From an uncultured Sphingorhabdus sp. (lineage in GTDB: Bacteria > Pseudomonadota > Alphaproteobacteria > Sphingomonadales > Sphingomonadaceae): DNA of 5,655 nucleotides. How positions within the stretch are numbered: position 1 is the first letter of the stretch; every line of letters begins with the position of its first letter. Below, one piece after another: positions 1 to 5,655 of this stretch. A program made the translations under genes and the position numbers. The notes beneath the pieces were generated by a model. That model searched no databases. It worked only from the letters and a program-made list of their open reading frames with translations, and was not told the origin of the DNA. The DNA lies in the NCBI GenBank assembly GCA_937873665.1, contig CALMYW010000131.1, forward strand, positions 1 to 5,655, in the 5' to 3' direction.

Positions 1-1487
1 GGAGGGAGCGGCAGGGAGGGTCGCGGTTCGTATTCGAGCCCGGAACGCTGCGGTTCCTCGCTCATGTTGTTGCGATAGGCGACCACGGCGAAGCGGACCT
101 TGTCGCTAATGCCCCGCTTGGCCACTTCCTGCGCCCAGTAATTGGAGATCTTGCGCACGCCTTCGATGTAGGGGCCCATCGACGCGGTCGTGTCGATGAC
201 GAAGGCGATCTGGTGCAGCGCGGTCTCGGCCGATCCGCTTCGGCAGGCCCCCCCGGCGGCAGGCGCAGGTCGGCCTCCACCCTGGCCAGCTCCATTGACG
301 GCGGCAACCTGCGCCAGGAAGACCTTGCGACCGGAATCGGTCACGACCGGCGAGGTCTTGAGGATCGGCATCAGGTAGGGTGAGGCCGACCAGTCGATCG
401 TCTGGTCCTCGATTGCCGAAAGGCGCGGGTCGGGCGAATCCCCCTTGGCCGATTTCAGCATTTCCATGACGGTATCGCTTGCGCCCGGCCGCGTCAGCAG
501 GGTCTTGGCGGCAAGTTCGTCGCGGAAGAACAGCGCGGGCTGGCGGCCGTCAGGCGGGGCGTAGCGCATCACCAGCATGACGTTCCATTCCTGGGCCAGA
601 TCCTGCGCGATCCACCCCGCTGGGGCTCCGGCAAGCTGTTCGCCGACCTTGAGCCAACCCGGCTTCGCTTCGAGCACATAGAATAGGCTGAACGGCGACA
701 GCGGGCGGCCGGGACCGGTTCCGCCCGGCTGCGCGAACAGTTCCGCACCTGGCTTGGTCAGCACCCGCTGCATTAGGCCATGGTGGCCCGGCAGTGCGAG
801 CGGTGCGCCACCCTTGCCCGTGGCATCGAGCCGCAGTTCGGGATACTTTGCCCGCAGCGCGGTCGCCGCCGCAACCGCGTTTTCGTCGAGAGTACCTGCA
901 AGATCGTAGAAGCGCAGCGCTTCGCGGGGATCGGTCGCCGGCAGCAGTTCGGGGACTTGCGCGCGCTCTTCGAGTTCAGGGCGCTTGAGCGGGTCGAACA
1001 GCTGCCCGAGGAGATAGGCCGCCTTGGGCGACTTGCGATCGAGCGCGCCACGCAGCAGCACGGTTCCGGTCACGATCTTGTCGGCATTGGCTTCGGCAAT
1101 GCCCGCATCGACGCAATCGCCGCCCATCTCTTCCAGCTCGCCGACCTTCGGATCGAGAGACATGAGCTGCTTGGCTTCGGAAATCTCGCACGAGGGACCG
1201 GCGATGAACCAGCTGTAGACGCCGTAGCCGAGACCGCCGATCAGGGAGAGGACGAGCAGGATGGCAATTGCCGGACGCGCCTTCTCCAGCAGGCGCTTGA
1301 TGCCTTCGCCGCGATCGCCACCGCCGCCGACCGGCTTGGTGGCTTCATCAAAGGCCTGACACTGCCCGCCGTTGGCCTGCACCTCGCAGCGGTGGAAGCG
1401 GAATTCGTCGAGCGAATCCGCTTCGTGCGTCTGGCCATCGGCAAACGGACAACCCTTTTCGAAATTCTCGCAACGAATATTGGCCAT
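1..1487 (-). CDS. Membrane-anchored vWA-domain protein with N-terminal Cys/His cluster and SH3-like region (partial, C-terminus beyond window)
   Basis: The frame is open for 495 codons and runs off the left edge, so the C-terminus is missing. The start is fixed because the codon directly before the ATG is an in-frame TAG (1488-1490), and a G-rich Shine-Dalgarno lies 8 nt upstream. Layout: a Cys/His cluster (C6, C13, H32, C34, C43) that could bind zinc; a basic stretch (K64-R71) followed by one hydrophobic helix at about 73-95; a helical region at about 153-212 with Sel1-like spacing; an SH3b-like region at about 239-301 with W278, W292 and W301; a Gly/Pro/Ala linker at about 399-419; and a vWA domain from about 427. 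Its metal site motif is DTTAS (D432, T434, S436), a DxSxS variant, within IAFVIDTTASMGPYI. The positive-inside rule suggests that the Cys cluster is cytoplasmic and the rest periplasmic. vWA domains bind protein partners through a metal ion. The tubulin-like gene lies 57 nt upstream, suggesting an operon. The vWA and TM calls are firm; the SH3, Sel1 and zinc calls are tentative. Confidence 0.88.
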   Translation of the reverse strand, partial: MANIRCENFEKGCPFADGQTHEADSLDEFRFHRCEVQANGGQCQAFDEATKPVGGGGDRGEGIKRLLEKARPAIAILLVLSLIGGLGYGVYSWFIAGPSCEISEAKQLMSLDPKVGELEEMGGDCVDAGIAEANADKIVTGTVLLRGALDRKSPKAAYLLGQLFDPLKRPELEERAQVPELLPATDPREALRFYDLAGTLDENAVAAATALRAKYPELRLDATGKGGAPLALPGHHGLMQRVLTKPGAELFAQPGGTGPGRPLSPFSLFYVLEAKPGWLKVGEQLAGAPAGWIAQDLAQEWNVMLVMRYAPPDGRQPALFFRDELAAKTLLTRPGASDTVMEMLKSAKGDSPDPRLSAIEDQTIDWSASPYLMPILKTSPVVTDSGRKVFLAQVAAVNGAGQGGGRPAPAAGGACRSGSAETALHQIAFVIDTTASMGPYIEGVRKISNYWAQEVAKRGISDKVRFAVVAYRNNMSEEPQRSGLEYEPRPSLPLP

Positions 1488-1495
1488 CTAAGGCG

Positions 1496-1503
1496 TCCCC
1501 CCC
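1496..1503 (-). promoter_or_regulatory. G-rich ribosome binding site of the vWA gene
   Basis: On the minus strand this reads GGGGGGGA and ends 8 nt before the ATG at 1487. It is the only purine-rich stretch near that start. It contains a run of seven G, so its length, and with it the SD spacing, could vary by slippage. Confidence 0.55.
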
Positions 1504-1544
1504 GGGAAGGCGATTGGTGCGGTACCTAGTGTGACGGATTGCGA

Positions 1545-4500
1545 TCAGGCCGGGATCAATGCGCGAGCCGCAGCGACATCGGCCATGGCTTCAACCACGG
1601 CTGGATGCCCCTGATCATAGTCGTGCGCCCGCATGATCTCGTTCTGATACTGGGCCAGCTTGTCGACCAGCGCCTTGCGCTCATCGATGTGCCGCTTGGC
1701 GTCGATCTTGCGCTGGATCTGCTCGCGCAGCTGTCTGGCCGCAGCAATGTCCAGATCCTGCACTCCGCGGGCGAAGCTCGTTCCGACCACCAGCGGCATT
1801 TCGAGACCCGAAGCGTCCACGGCGATCATGAACACTTCGTCGGCTCCGGTGCCCGGATTGCGTCGTTCGCGGAGGATTTCCTCGATCCGGCCGATCAGGA
1901 AGTGACCACGCACCGAATCACGCAGTTCGCTCGGGCTCATCGGATGGAGGCTCGGCAGGTTGGAGCCGTCGCCCTCAAGGTGCAGTTCCAGCCGCTTGCG
2001 TGCCGCATCGGCGGCCGGCTTGCCATCGGGCGCATAGAGCATCTTCTCATAGCGCGAACGCAAGAACTTTAGCGTGGCAAGGTGGCGCAGCGCGAACTGG
2101 TTTACCAGACTGAGGAAGACGATCTCCTGCTGGTTGCCAGAGGTTTCGACGATCTCAACCTTGCGGCCTGCTGCTGCCGCCGCGATCACCCGGCAGAGCA
2201 GCGCATGGAAACTGCGCAGCTCCTCCGGCAAGTCGATTGCGGCCGGAACAAAGGCCACAGTAACCGACTCAACCGCCGGCGCATCGTGTGCGATACGCTC
2301 GTTCGGATCGAGCGGGGCAAACGATGCTGCCTGCTGGACTTGGGTGCCGATGAAGGCTCGCAGTTCGGCTTCGCGGCCATCGTATTCATCATACAGCTTC
2401 TGGATTATCGATGTCTCCAGAATCCGGTCCCGGGCCGATTCCTGATCCTTCAGGACCTTCTCGACCCGCTCTTGGGCCAGTTCCTCGATCACGGCCAGCA
2501 GCCGACCTTCGCTCATGCTCTCGGCCATGCGGGCGAAGGTCGGGTTGGGTCCGATCGAGCTGACCAGGGTCTGGCGCAGGACATTGGTCATCTCGCGCTG
2601 CAGCGTCTGGTCCTGCTGGATCCGGTTCATCACGACACGGATGCGATCGGCATCGAACAGCTTGGTGGTCTGCGCATCGCCGGTGCCCATCGCTTTGGGT
2701 TGGACCCGCCCGGCCATAGCAAGATCGGTCCGCTTGAGCGCGGCTTCCATGCGATTGGCGACCACTTCGACCGTTGCGCGCAGGTCGGCAAGTTCGGTCA
2801 GGATCGCGCTTAGCAGGCGCTTGGCGAAAGCGAGGGCTAGCAGTGTGCTGCGGGCACCATACTGATCAGCCAGGGTTTCAGCATATTTTGCGAGCTTGTC
2901 CGCAGCCTTTTCTCCGACCCCCGCCGCGCCAAGTAGGGACTTCAAGACTGTCGGGGAGTGGTATTCCTTGGCCTGCATGCTGCGCTTTTCGGCAGCAGCC
3001 TTCTCATTGGCCGTCTCCAGTTCCATCTGCTTATCGCACTTGGTTATCTTATCCTGCGTGTCGACAATCAATTCGGACAGGACACGATCTACTTCACGCA
3101 ACGACAGCTGACCATCGCGCCAGGCCGCAAACTGCGACGTGGCAATGCGATCACGAACGATGAACCGTGCGCGGTCGGGAATGGTCCGCTCGGCGACCCG
3201 GTAGAATTCCTCGACGCCCACCTGACGGAAGCCGGCGCGGAAGAAGTCCTCCGCAAACTTGTCGAGCTGGCCGGTCCAGGTTTCCTTGGAGCCGGTAAAC
3301 TTGCCGCGCACGCCATTTAGCGGAACCAGGAACTGGCTACGGATCGTCGACCAGGCCGCACTGTCGGTATCGAGCATCTTTTGCTCAAGCTTCAGATGCG
3401 ACAAGGTCATGCACCAAGCGTTCTGGTTCTCGGCCTTGCGAGCTTCACCCGGGGCATCAAAGGCCCGGTCAGCATCCGTAAAGCCGTGGGCCTCGACCCA
3501 GTTATTGTGCGTTGTTTGCAGAAGGAACTGCTGGACCAGCGTACCGGCGGCGAAGTCGTGGATTTCCTCGGTCGGAATCGCGATCCGCTTCAGGCCGAAG
3601 CTAAGGAACCGATTGGCCCGCACTGGGGGGCCGCCAGGATCGCATTCATAGTGGCCGATGTAATTCTCGCCGGTAACCATCTGCCGCCAGACGCGGTCGG
3701 CGTTGCCGCCGACCCGCTGTTGCGTATCCCCCAGCGTTCGCGCCTCGCCGCTGGCGACGACGATCTGATACATCGCTTCGGCCACCAGCGCTGGCACCAT
3801 CGATCCCATGTCGATCTGGATGCCCTGTTCATTGACATTGGTGACAACGAACACGTTGTCGACCAGATTACCGTGGCCATAGAGCCCGGCAGGTTCGGCG
3901 ATGTTGGACAGCCGGTGTTGACCGACAACAAGCGCATTCAGTTCGGCCAAGGCGGCATAGCCGTTGGCATAGTAGTTGTGCTTCGCCCAATCGGTTTCCT
4001 GCGATTCCGGCAGTACGGAGTAGACCACGATCTTGCCGCCGGCACCTTGCGGTATTTCGCGGATCAGCGAGACCAAGTCGAGCAGCGTGCCAGAACCGGT
4101 ACCACCAGCCAAGCCCGCCACAATATGGAAGGTCCAGTTCGCCGCCACTGCCTGGCCGCGCGGCTGCGTTAGCCGGCTAGTAATGGCTTTGCGGACATCG
4201 GCAATGTTCTGCGCAAGCAGCAGCCGCCCGAAGCGCCGTAACTGACCGGCTGCAGTAATCCCATTGGGTGCCCCAGCACGGATTTCATTCCAGACTGAGC
4301 GATCGCCGATCCAGCGCTTGAGCGTGGTATATTCCTCGACGTTTTGAATAATGTGATCGAGGTTGCCGGGCTTCAAATGAAGGATCTGCGCGGGGGAAAG
4401 TTGAACCGATCGGCCAAGGACCCGCCAGGTCTTGTCTCCCTCTTCAAGGAGCGTGGTATTTTGGGCAGCTACGATATCATGCGAATCGCTATCGATGTAG

Positions 4501-4619
4501 AGATAGTCGAGCGCAAGGTCGGCAGTGTCAGCCGAACCAAACTGCTGAAAAACAGCCCGCCTGAAAGCTGCAAGAACTTTGCCGCCAGTACCACCCAACC
4601 CGATCAATAGATGCGCCAT
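1545..4619 (-). CDS. Tubulin/FtsZ-superfamily (Tubulin_2-like, FtsZl-type) protein with long C-terminal extension
   Basis: A 1024-residue protein with a GTP-binding tubulin-type N-terminal half. Seen in the sequence: LIGLGGTGG at residues 5-13 (phosphate loop), LYIDSD at 40-45 (resembling the FtsZ NTD loop), GQLRRFGR at 125-132, and AGGTGSG at 171-177. The last is an exact match to the tubulin/FtsZ signature [SAG]GGTG[SA]G. Further downstream are YAALAELN (221-228) and DNVFVVTNVN (254-263). The acidic T7 loop that completes the GTPase site between subunits could not be placed with confidence. Residues from about 390 to the end have no recognised domain and are mostly charged helices, with likely coiled coils near 505-550, 600-630, 700-760 and 955-1000. 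FtsZ is about 400 residues, so the extension is exceptional. No signal peptide or TM helix is seen, so it is probably cytoplasmic. The frame is open back to a GTG at 4685, but ATG 4619 puts the nucleotide loop at the N-terminus as the family expects; its SD (GAG or GGGG) is weak. Likely co-transcribed with the vWA gene. Confidence 0.9.
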   Translation of the reverse strand: MAHLLIGLGGTGGKVLAAFRRAVFQQFGSADTADLALDYLYIDSDSHDIVAAQNTTLLEEGDKTWRVLGRSVQLSPAQILHLKPGNLDHIIQNVEEYTTLKRWIGDRSVWNEIRAGAPNGITAAGQLRRFGRLLLAQNIADVRKAITSRLTQPRGQAVAANWTFHIVAGLAGGTGSGTLLDLVSLIREIPQGAGGKIVVYSVLPESQETDWAKHNYYANGYAALAELNALVVGQHRLSNIAEPAGLYGHGNLVDNVFVVTNVNEQGIQIDMGSMVPALVAEAMYQIVVASGEARTLGDTQQRVGGNADRVWRQMVTGENYIGHYECDPGGPPVRANRFLSFGLKRIAIPTEEIHDFAAGTLVQQFLLQTTHNNWVEAHGFTDADRAFDAPGEARKAENQNAWCMTLSHLKLEQKMLDTDSAAWSTIRSQFLVPLNGVRGKFTGSKETWTGQLDKFAEDFFRAGFRQVGVEEFYRVAERTIPDRARFIVRDRIATSQFAAWRDGQLSLREVDRVLSELIVDTQDKITKCDKQMELETANEKAAAEKRSMQAKEYHSPTVLKSLLGAAGVGEKAADKLAKYAETLADQYGARSTLLALAFAKRLLSAILTELADLRATVEVVANRMEAALKRTDLAMAGRVQPKAMGTGDAQTTKLFDADRIRVVMNRIQQDQTLQREMTNVLRQTLVSSIGPNPTFARMAESMSEGRLLAVIEELAQERVEKVLKDQESARDRILETSIIQKLYDEYDGREAELRAFIGTQVQQAASFAPLDPNERIAHDAPAVESVTVAFVPAAIDLPEELRSFHALLCRVIAAAAAGRKVEIVETSGNQQEIVFLSLVNQFALRHLATLKFLRSRYEKMLYAPDGKPAADAARKRLELHLEGDGSNLPSLHPMSPSELRDSVRGHFLIGRIEEILRERRNPGTGADEVFMIAVDASGLEMPLVVGTSFARGVQDLDIAAARQLREQIQRKIDAKRHIDERKALVDKLAQYQNEIMRAHDYDQGHPAVVEAMADVAAARALIPA

Positions 4620-4903
4620 AAACTCGATACCCCGATCCCTGCCAAGCTCCCATTGTCCGGAGCTCTGTCCGCCGTACCTATACACTCATGAGGCGTGTAA
4701 GCCCATCCGTGCAACAAAAAAAGGCTATCACTGGGGCCGTAACAGAAGCCATATTGCACTTTGCAAGATCGGCAATGTCCAACCTCAATTTCGCTGACCA
4801 AAATCCCCTTCGCCACACGAGGCATTGTGAGATGTCATTCCGGCGTCGAGATCACCTTCGGCATATGGCCATGCGCTACAATTATGCCGACGGGAGGGCA
4901 CAT

Positions 4904-4918
4904 CCTTTCGCCGAAAGG
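4904..4918. repeat. 15-bp perfect palindrome (CCTTTCG-C-CGAAAGG)
   Basis: Seven-base arms are perfectly complementary around a single central base. This shape suits a dimeric regulator. It lies 285 nt upstream of the tubulin-like start and could be an operator for that gene. There is no T-run on either side, so it is not an intrinsic terminator. Confidence 0.5.
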
Positions 4919-4984
4919 CGATATCCCTCAAGCGCCAGAAGGGCTAATAAATCCTCGTGAAACCAAAGCCTTTTCTGCCGAGAA

Positions 4985-5005
4985 TTGGACCTGGAAGTGG
5001 TCCAA
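4985..5005. repeat. Inverted repeat TTGGACC-N7-GGTCCAA
   Basis: Perfect 7-bp arms (4985-4991 and 4999-5005) flank a 7-nt spacer. A further partial copy, TGTCCAA at 5012-5018, follows in the same orientation as the right arm. The arrangement looks like a regulator binding site with an extra half-site, or a small hairpin. Confidence 0.5.
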
Positions 5006-5046
5006 CACAACTGTCCAAATAGGGAACAACTTCGCGCACACCGTAC

Positions 5047-5059
5047 GCAGTGACACTGC
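5047..5059. repeat. 13-bp perfect palindrome (GCAGTG-A-CACTGC)
   Basis: Six-base arms are perfectly complementary around one central A. It lies about 150 nt upstream of the rightward promoter, and 88 nt separate it from the larger inverted repeat at 5148-5165. Candidate operator or part of an origin of transfer. Confidence 0.45.
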
Positions 5060-5147
5060 TGGATTTAAGGAAGGTATTTCAGAGTGATAGGCGAAATTTC
5101 AGGGCTAGTGTCAAACCAATTCAATCGTGAAGCATGCCTCAGAATCG

Positions 5148-5165
5148 CGATTTGCGGGCAAATCG
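5148..5165. repeat. 18-bp inverted repeat (CGATTTGC-GG-GCAAATCG)
   Basis: Perfect 8-bp arms surround a 2-nt centre, so as a single strand it would fold into a 7-bp stem with a CGGG loop. An overlapping palindrome AATCGCGATT occupies 5143-5152. It ends 40 nt before the -35 box of the putative promoter of the ribbon-helix-helix gene. It is therefore a good candidate for that protein's binding site, or for the hairpin beside a conjugative nick site. Confidence 0.55.
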
Positions 5166-5205
5166 AAGCCAGTGAAACCATTGATAGTATTCGCACATTC
5201 CGCGA

Positions 5206-5234
5206 TTGACGGGCTTATGTTCCTGATTTATTCT
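5206..5234 (+). promoter_or_regulatory. Putative sigma70-type promoter for the ribbon-helix-helix gene
   Basis: TTGACG (5206-5211) matches five of six bases of the -35 consensus. TATTCT (5229-5234) matches four of six of the -10 consensus. The spacing is the ideal 17 nt. The expected transcript start near 5241 leaves about 50 nt of leader before the ATG at 5293. Confidence 0.45.
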
Positions 5235-5292
5235 CTTCCTTGTCTTCCGCAAGATCAAGCCAGGTTCGCAAGGGTCAATAGGACCCCCGAAC

Positions 5293-5622
5293 ATGGATCG
5301 GCATCTCAGTCTTCAGACCTACGTTCCCCGCCCACTTGCTGACTGGATAAAGGGCAAGGCCCGGGACCAGCAGGTCTCCGTCAGCATCGTCATTCGCGAC
5401 CAGTTGATCGACGCATGGCAGCGTGAAAACGAAGCGCGAAAGCGGCCTGCGGCCCTCGACCCGGTACGGCAGAACCTCTTCATCACGGTTGCCCTGGATG
5501 CGCTTCTGGCCAGCCATACCGATGGTTCGTTGAGGCAGCGCACGCACGAAGCCTACAATCGTCGACTCGCCCGTCTCGGGCTCAGCGCCTCCACACCCGA
5601 AGGAGGCAGCGATGAAGCGTAA
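5293..5622 (+). CDS. Ribbon-helix-helix DNA-binding protein, possible relaxosome accessory or transfer regulator
   Basis: A complete 109-residue protein. Residues 5-12 (LSLQTYVP) form a likely beta strand and 14-27 a first helix. Residues 29-43 (SVSIVIRDQLIDAWQ) form a second helix after a short turn. This is the pattern of the MetJ/Arc ribbon-helix-helix fold, in which paired strands of a dimer read DNA. The remaining residues (about 60-97) look helical, rich in Arg and Leu, and match no domain I recognise. AGGA at 5280-5283, 9 nt upstream, supports the start. It overlaps the next gene by 11 nt, which suggests translational coupling. Proteins of this fold often sit next to relaxase or coupling-protein genes and bind the origin of transfer or repress the transfer operon. 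That role is inferred here from the neighbour. A plain transcriptional regulator or an antitoxin is possible, but no toxin gene is adjacent. Confidence 0.78.
   Translation: MDRHLSLQTYVPRPLADWIKGKARDQQVSVSIVIRDQLIDAWQRENEARKRPAALDPVRQNLFITVALDALLASHTDGSLRQRTHEAYNRRLARLGLSASTPEGGSDEA
5601..5606 (+). promoter_or_regulatory. Shine-Dalgarno AGGAGG of the downstream gene
   Basis: A perfect AGGAGG lies 5 nt before the ATG at 5612, inside the end of the ribbon-helix-helix gene. It confirms that 5612 is a genuine start and that the two genes are translated from one message. Confidence 0.8.
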
Positions 5623-5655
5623 TCTCCTCAATTTCACGCGCGGCAGCCAGCTCCT
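5612..5655 (+). CDS. Start of a gene resembling a TraD-type conjugative coupling protein (partial)
   Basis: Only 14 complete codons are present before the right edge. They read MKRNLLNFTRGSQL, followed by an incomplete codon beginning CT (Leu if completed). The start is well supported by a perfect Shine-Dalgarno and by an 11-nt overlap with the preceding gene. A (F)TRG(S/G)Q motif close to the N-terminus, before the first membrane helix, is typical of TraD-family type IV coupling proteins. These are inner-membrane ATPases that deliver DNA to the conjugation channel. The preceding ribbon-helix-helix gene fits that context. The identification rests on very few residues and is an inference; the gene itself is near certain. 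Confidence 0.5.
   Translation, partial: MKRNLLNFTRGSQL

Larger units (their letters stand above)
4620..5292. other. Long intergenic region with several inverted repeats
   Basis: About 670 nt separate the leftward tubulin-vWA genes from the rightward ribbon-helix-helix gene. The region looks less GC-rich than the flanking genes. Short open frames exist on both strands, but none has a recognisable domain, a good ribosome binding site or the codon bias of its neighbours. It holds four perfect inverted repeats and one good rightward promoter, listed separately. No convincing leftward promoter for the tubulin gene was found. No tRNA, insertion sequence or CRISPR repeats were seen. The position between divergent transcription units beside a DNA-binding protein fits a regulatory region, an origin of transfer, or both. 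Confidence 0.6.

Noticed and set aside
62..307. 81-codon minus-strand frame overlapping the vWA gene out of frame
   Set aside because: The Arg/Ser/Pro-rich translation is typical of a shifted frame; the DTTAS motif is read in the other frame, which is continuous with the gene start.
780..1529. 249-codon plus-strand open frame opposite the vWA gene
   Set aside because: It is the antisense shadow of a GC-rich gene whose minus-strand frame shows clear TM, SH3-like and vWA features.
3381..4172. 263-codon plus-strand open frame opposite the tubulin-like gene
   Set aside because: It lies antisense to the coding frame carrying the tubulin signature and has no domain of its own.
4620..4685. GTG at 4685 as start of the tubulin-like gene, adding 22 residues
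   Set aside because: No ribosome binding site precedes it, and the nucleotide-binding loop of this family normally lies within the first dozen residues, as it does from ATG 4619.
4711..4738. Run of seven T on the minus strand after a GGC...GCC stem, resembling an intrinsic terminator
   Set aside because: The stem is only about three base pairs, and no leftward gene ends just upstream of it.
4881..4886. CATAAT on the minus strand as a -10 box for the tubulin-like gene
   Set aside because: No -35-like hexamer occurs at the right distance, and it would leave a leader of about 250 nt.
4761..5087. 108-codon open frame on the plus strand in the intergenic region
   Set aside because: No recognisable domain, no convincing ribosome binding site, mixed codon use, and it runs across the inverted repeats.

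Overview
The window comes from a GC-rich bacterium (roughly 60% GC by eye). The style of the proteins fits an alphaproteobacterium, possibly a sphingomonad, but no taxonomic marker gene is present. The lineage is an impression, not a demonstration.

Left and centre (1-4619, minus strand) hold two co-directional genes. The first transcribed encodes a 1024-residue tubulin/FtsZ-superfamily protein (1545-4619). It has an N-terminal glycine-rich nucleotide-binding loop, an exact tubulin signature AGGTGSG at residues 171-177, and a very long, mainly helical C-terminal extension. After a 57-nt gap comes a membrane-anchored protein with a von Willebrand A (vWA) domain (1-1487), which runs off the left edge. 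It starts with a Cys/His cluster, then has one transmembrane helix, a Sel1-like helical region, an SH3-like region and a vWA domain with a DTTAS metal-binding motif. A tubulin-like protein paired with a vWA protein matches the predicted membrane-remodelling system of the FtsZ-like families described by Makarova and Koonin (2010). In that work the partners also include a GTPase and OmpA-family proteins. No such partner is visible here; if present it would lie left of position 1.

Centre-right (4620-5292) is about 670 nt with no convincing gene. It contains at least four perfect inverted repeats (4904-4918, 4985-5005, 5047-5059, 5148-5165) and a plausible sigma70-type promoter pointing right (5206-5234). 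It could be a divergent control region, an origin of transfer, or both.

The right end (5293-5655, plus strand) has a 109-residue ribbon-helix-helix DNA-binding protein. It overlaps by 11 nt the start of a second gene, which has a perfect Shine-Dalgarno. The first 14 residues of that gene (MKRNLLNFTRGSQL...) resemble the start of TraD-type conjugative coupling proteins. If that is right, the tubulin-vWA module sits beside conjugation genes on a plasmid or integrative conjugative element and may be accessory cargo of that element.
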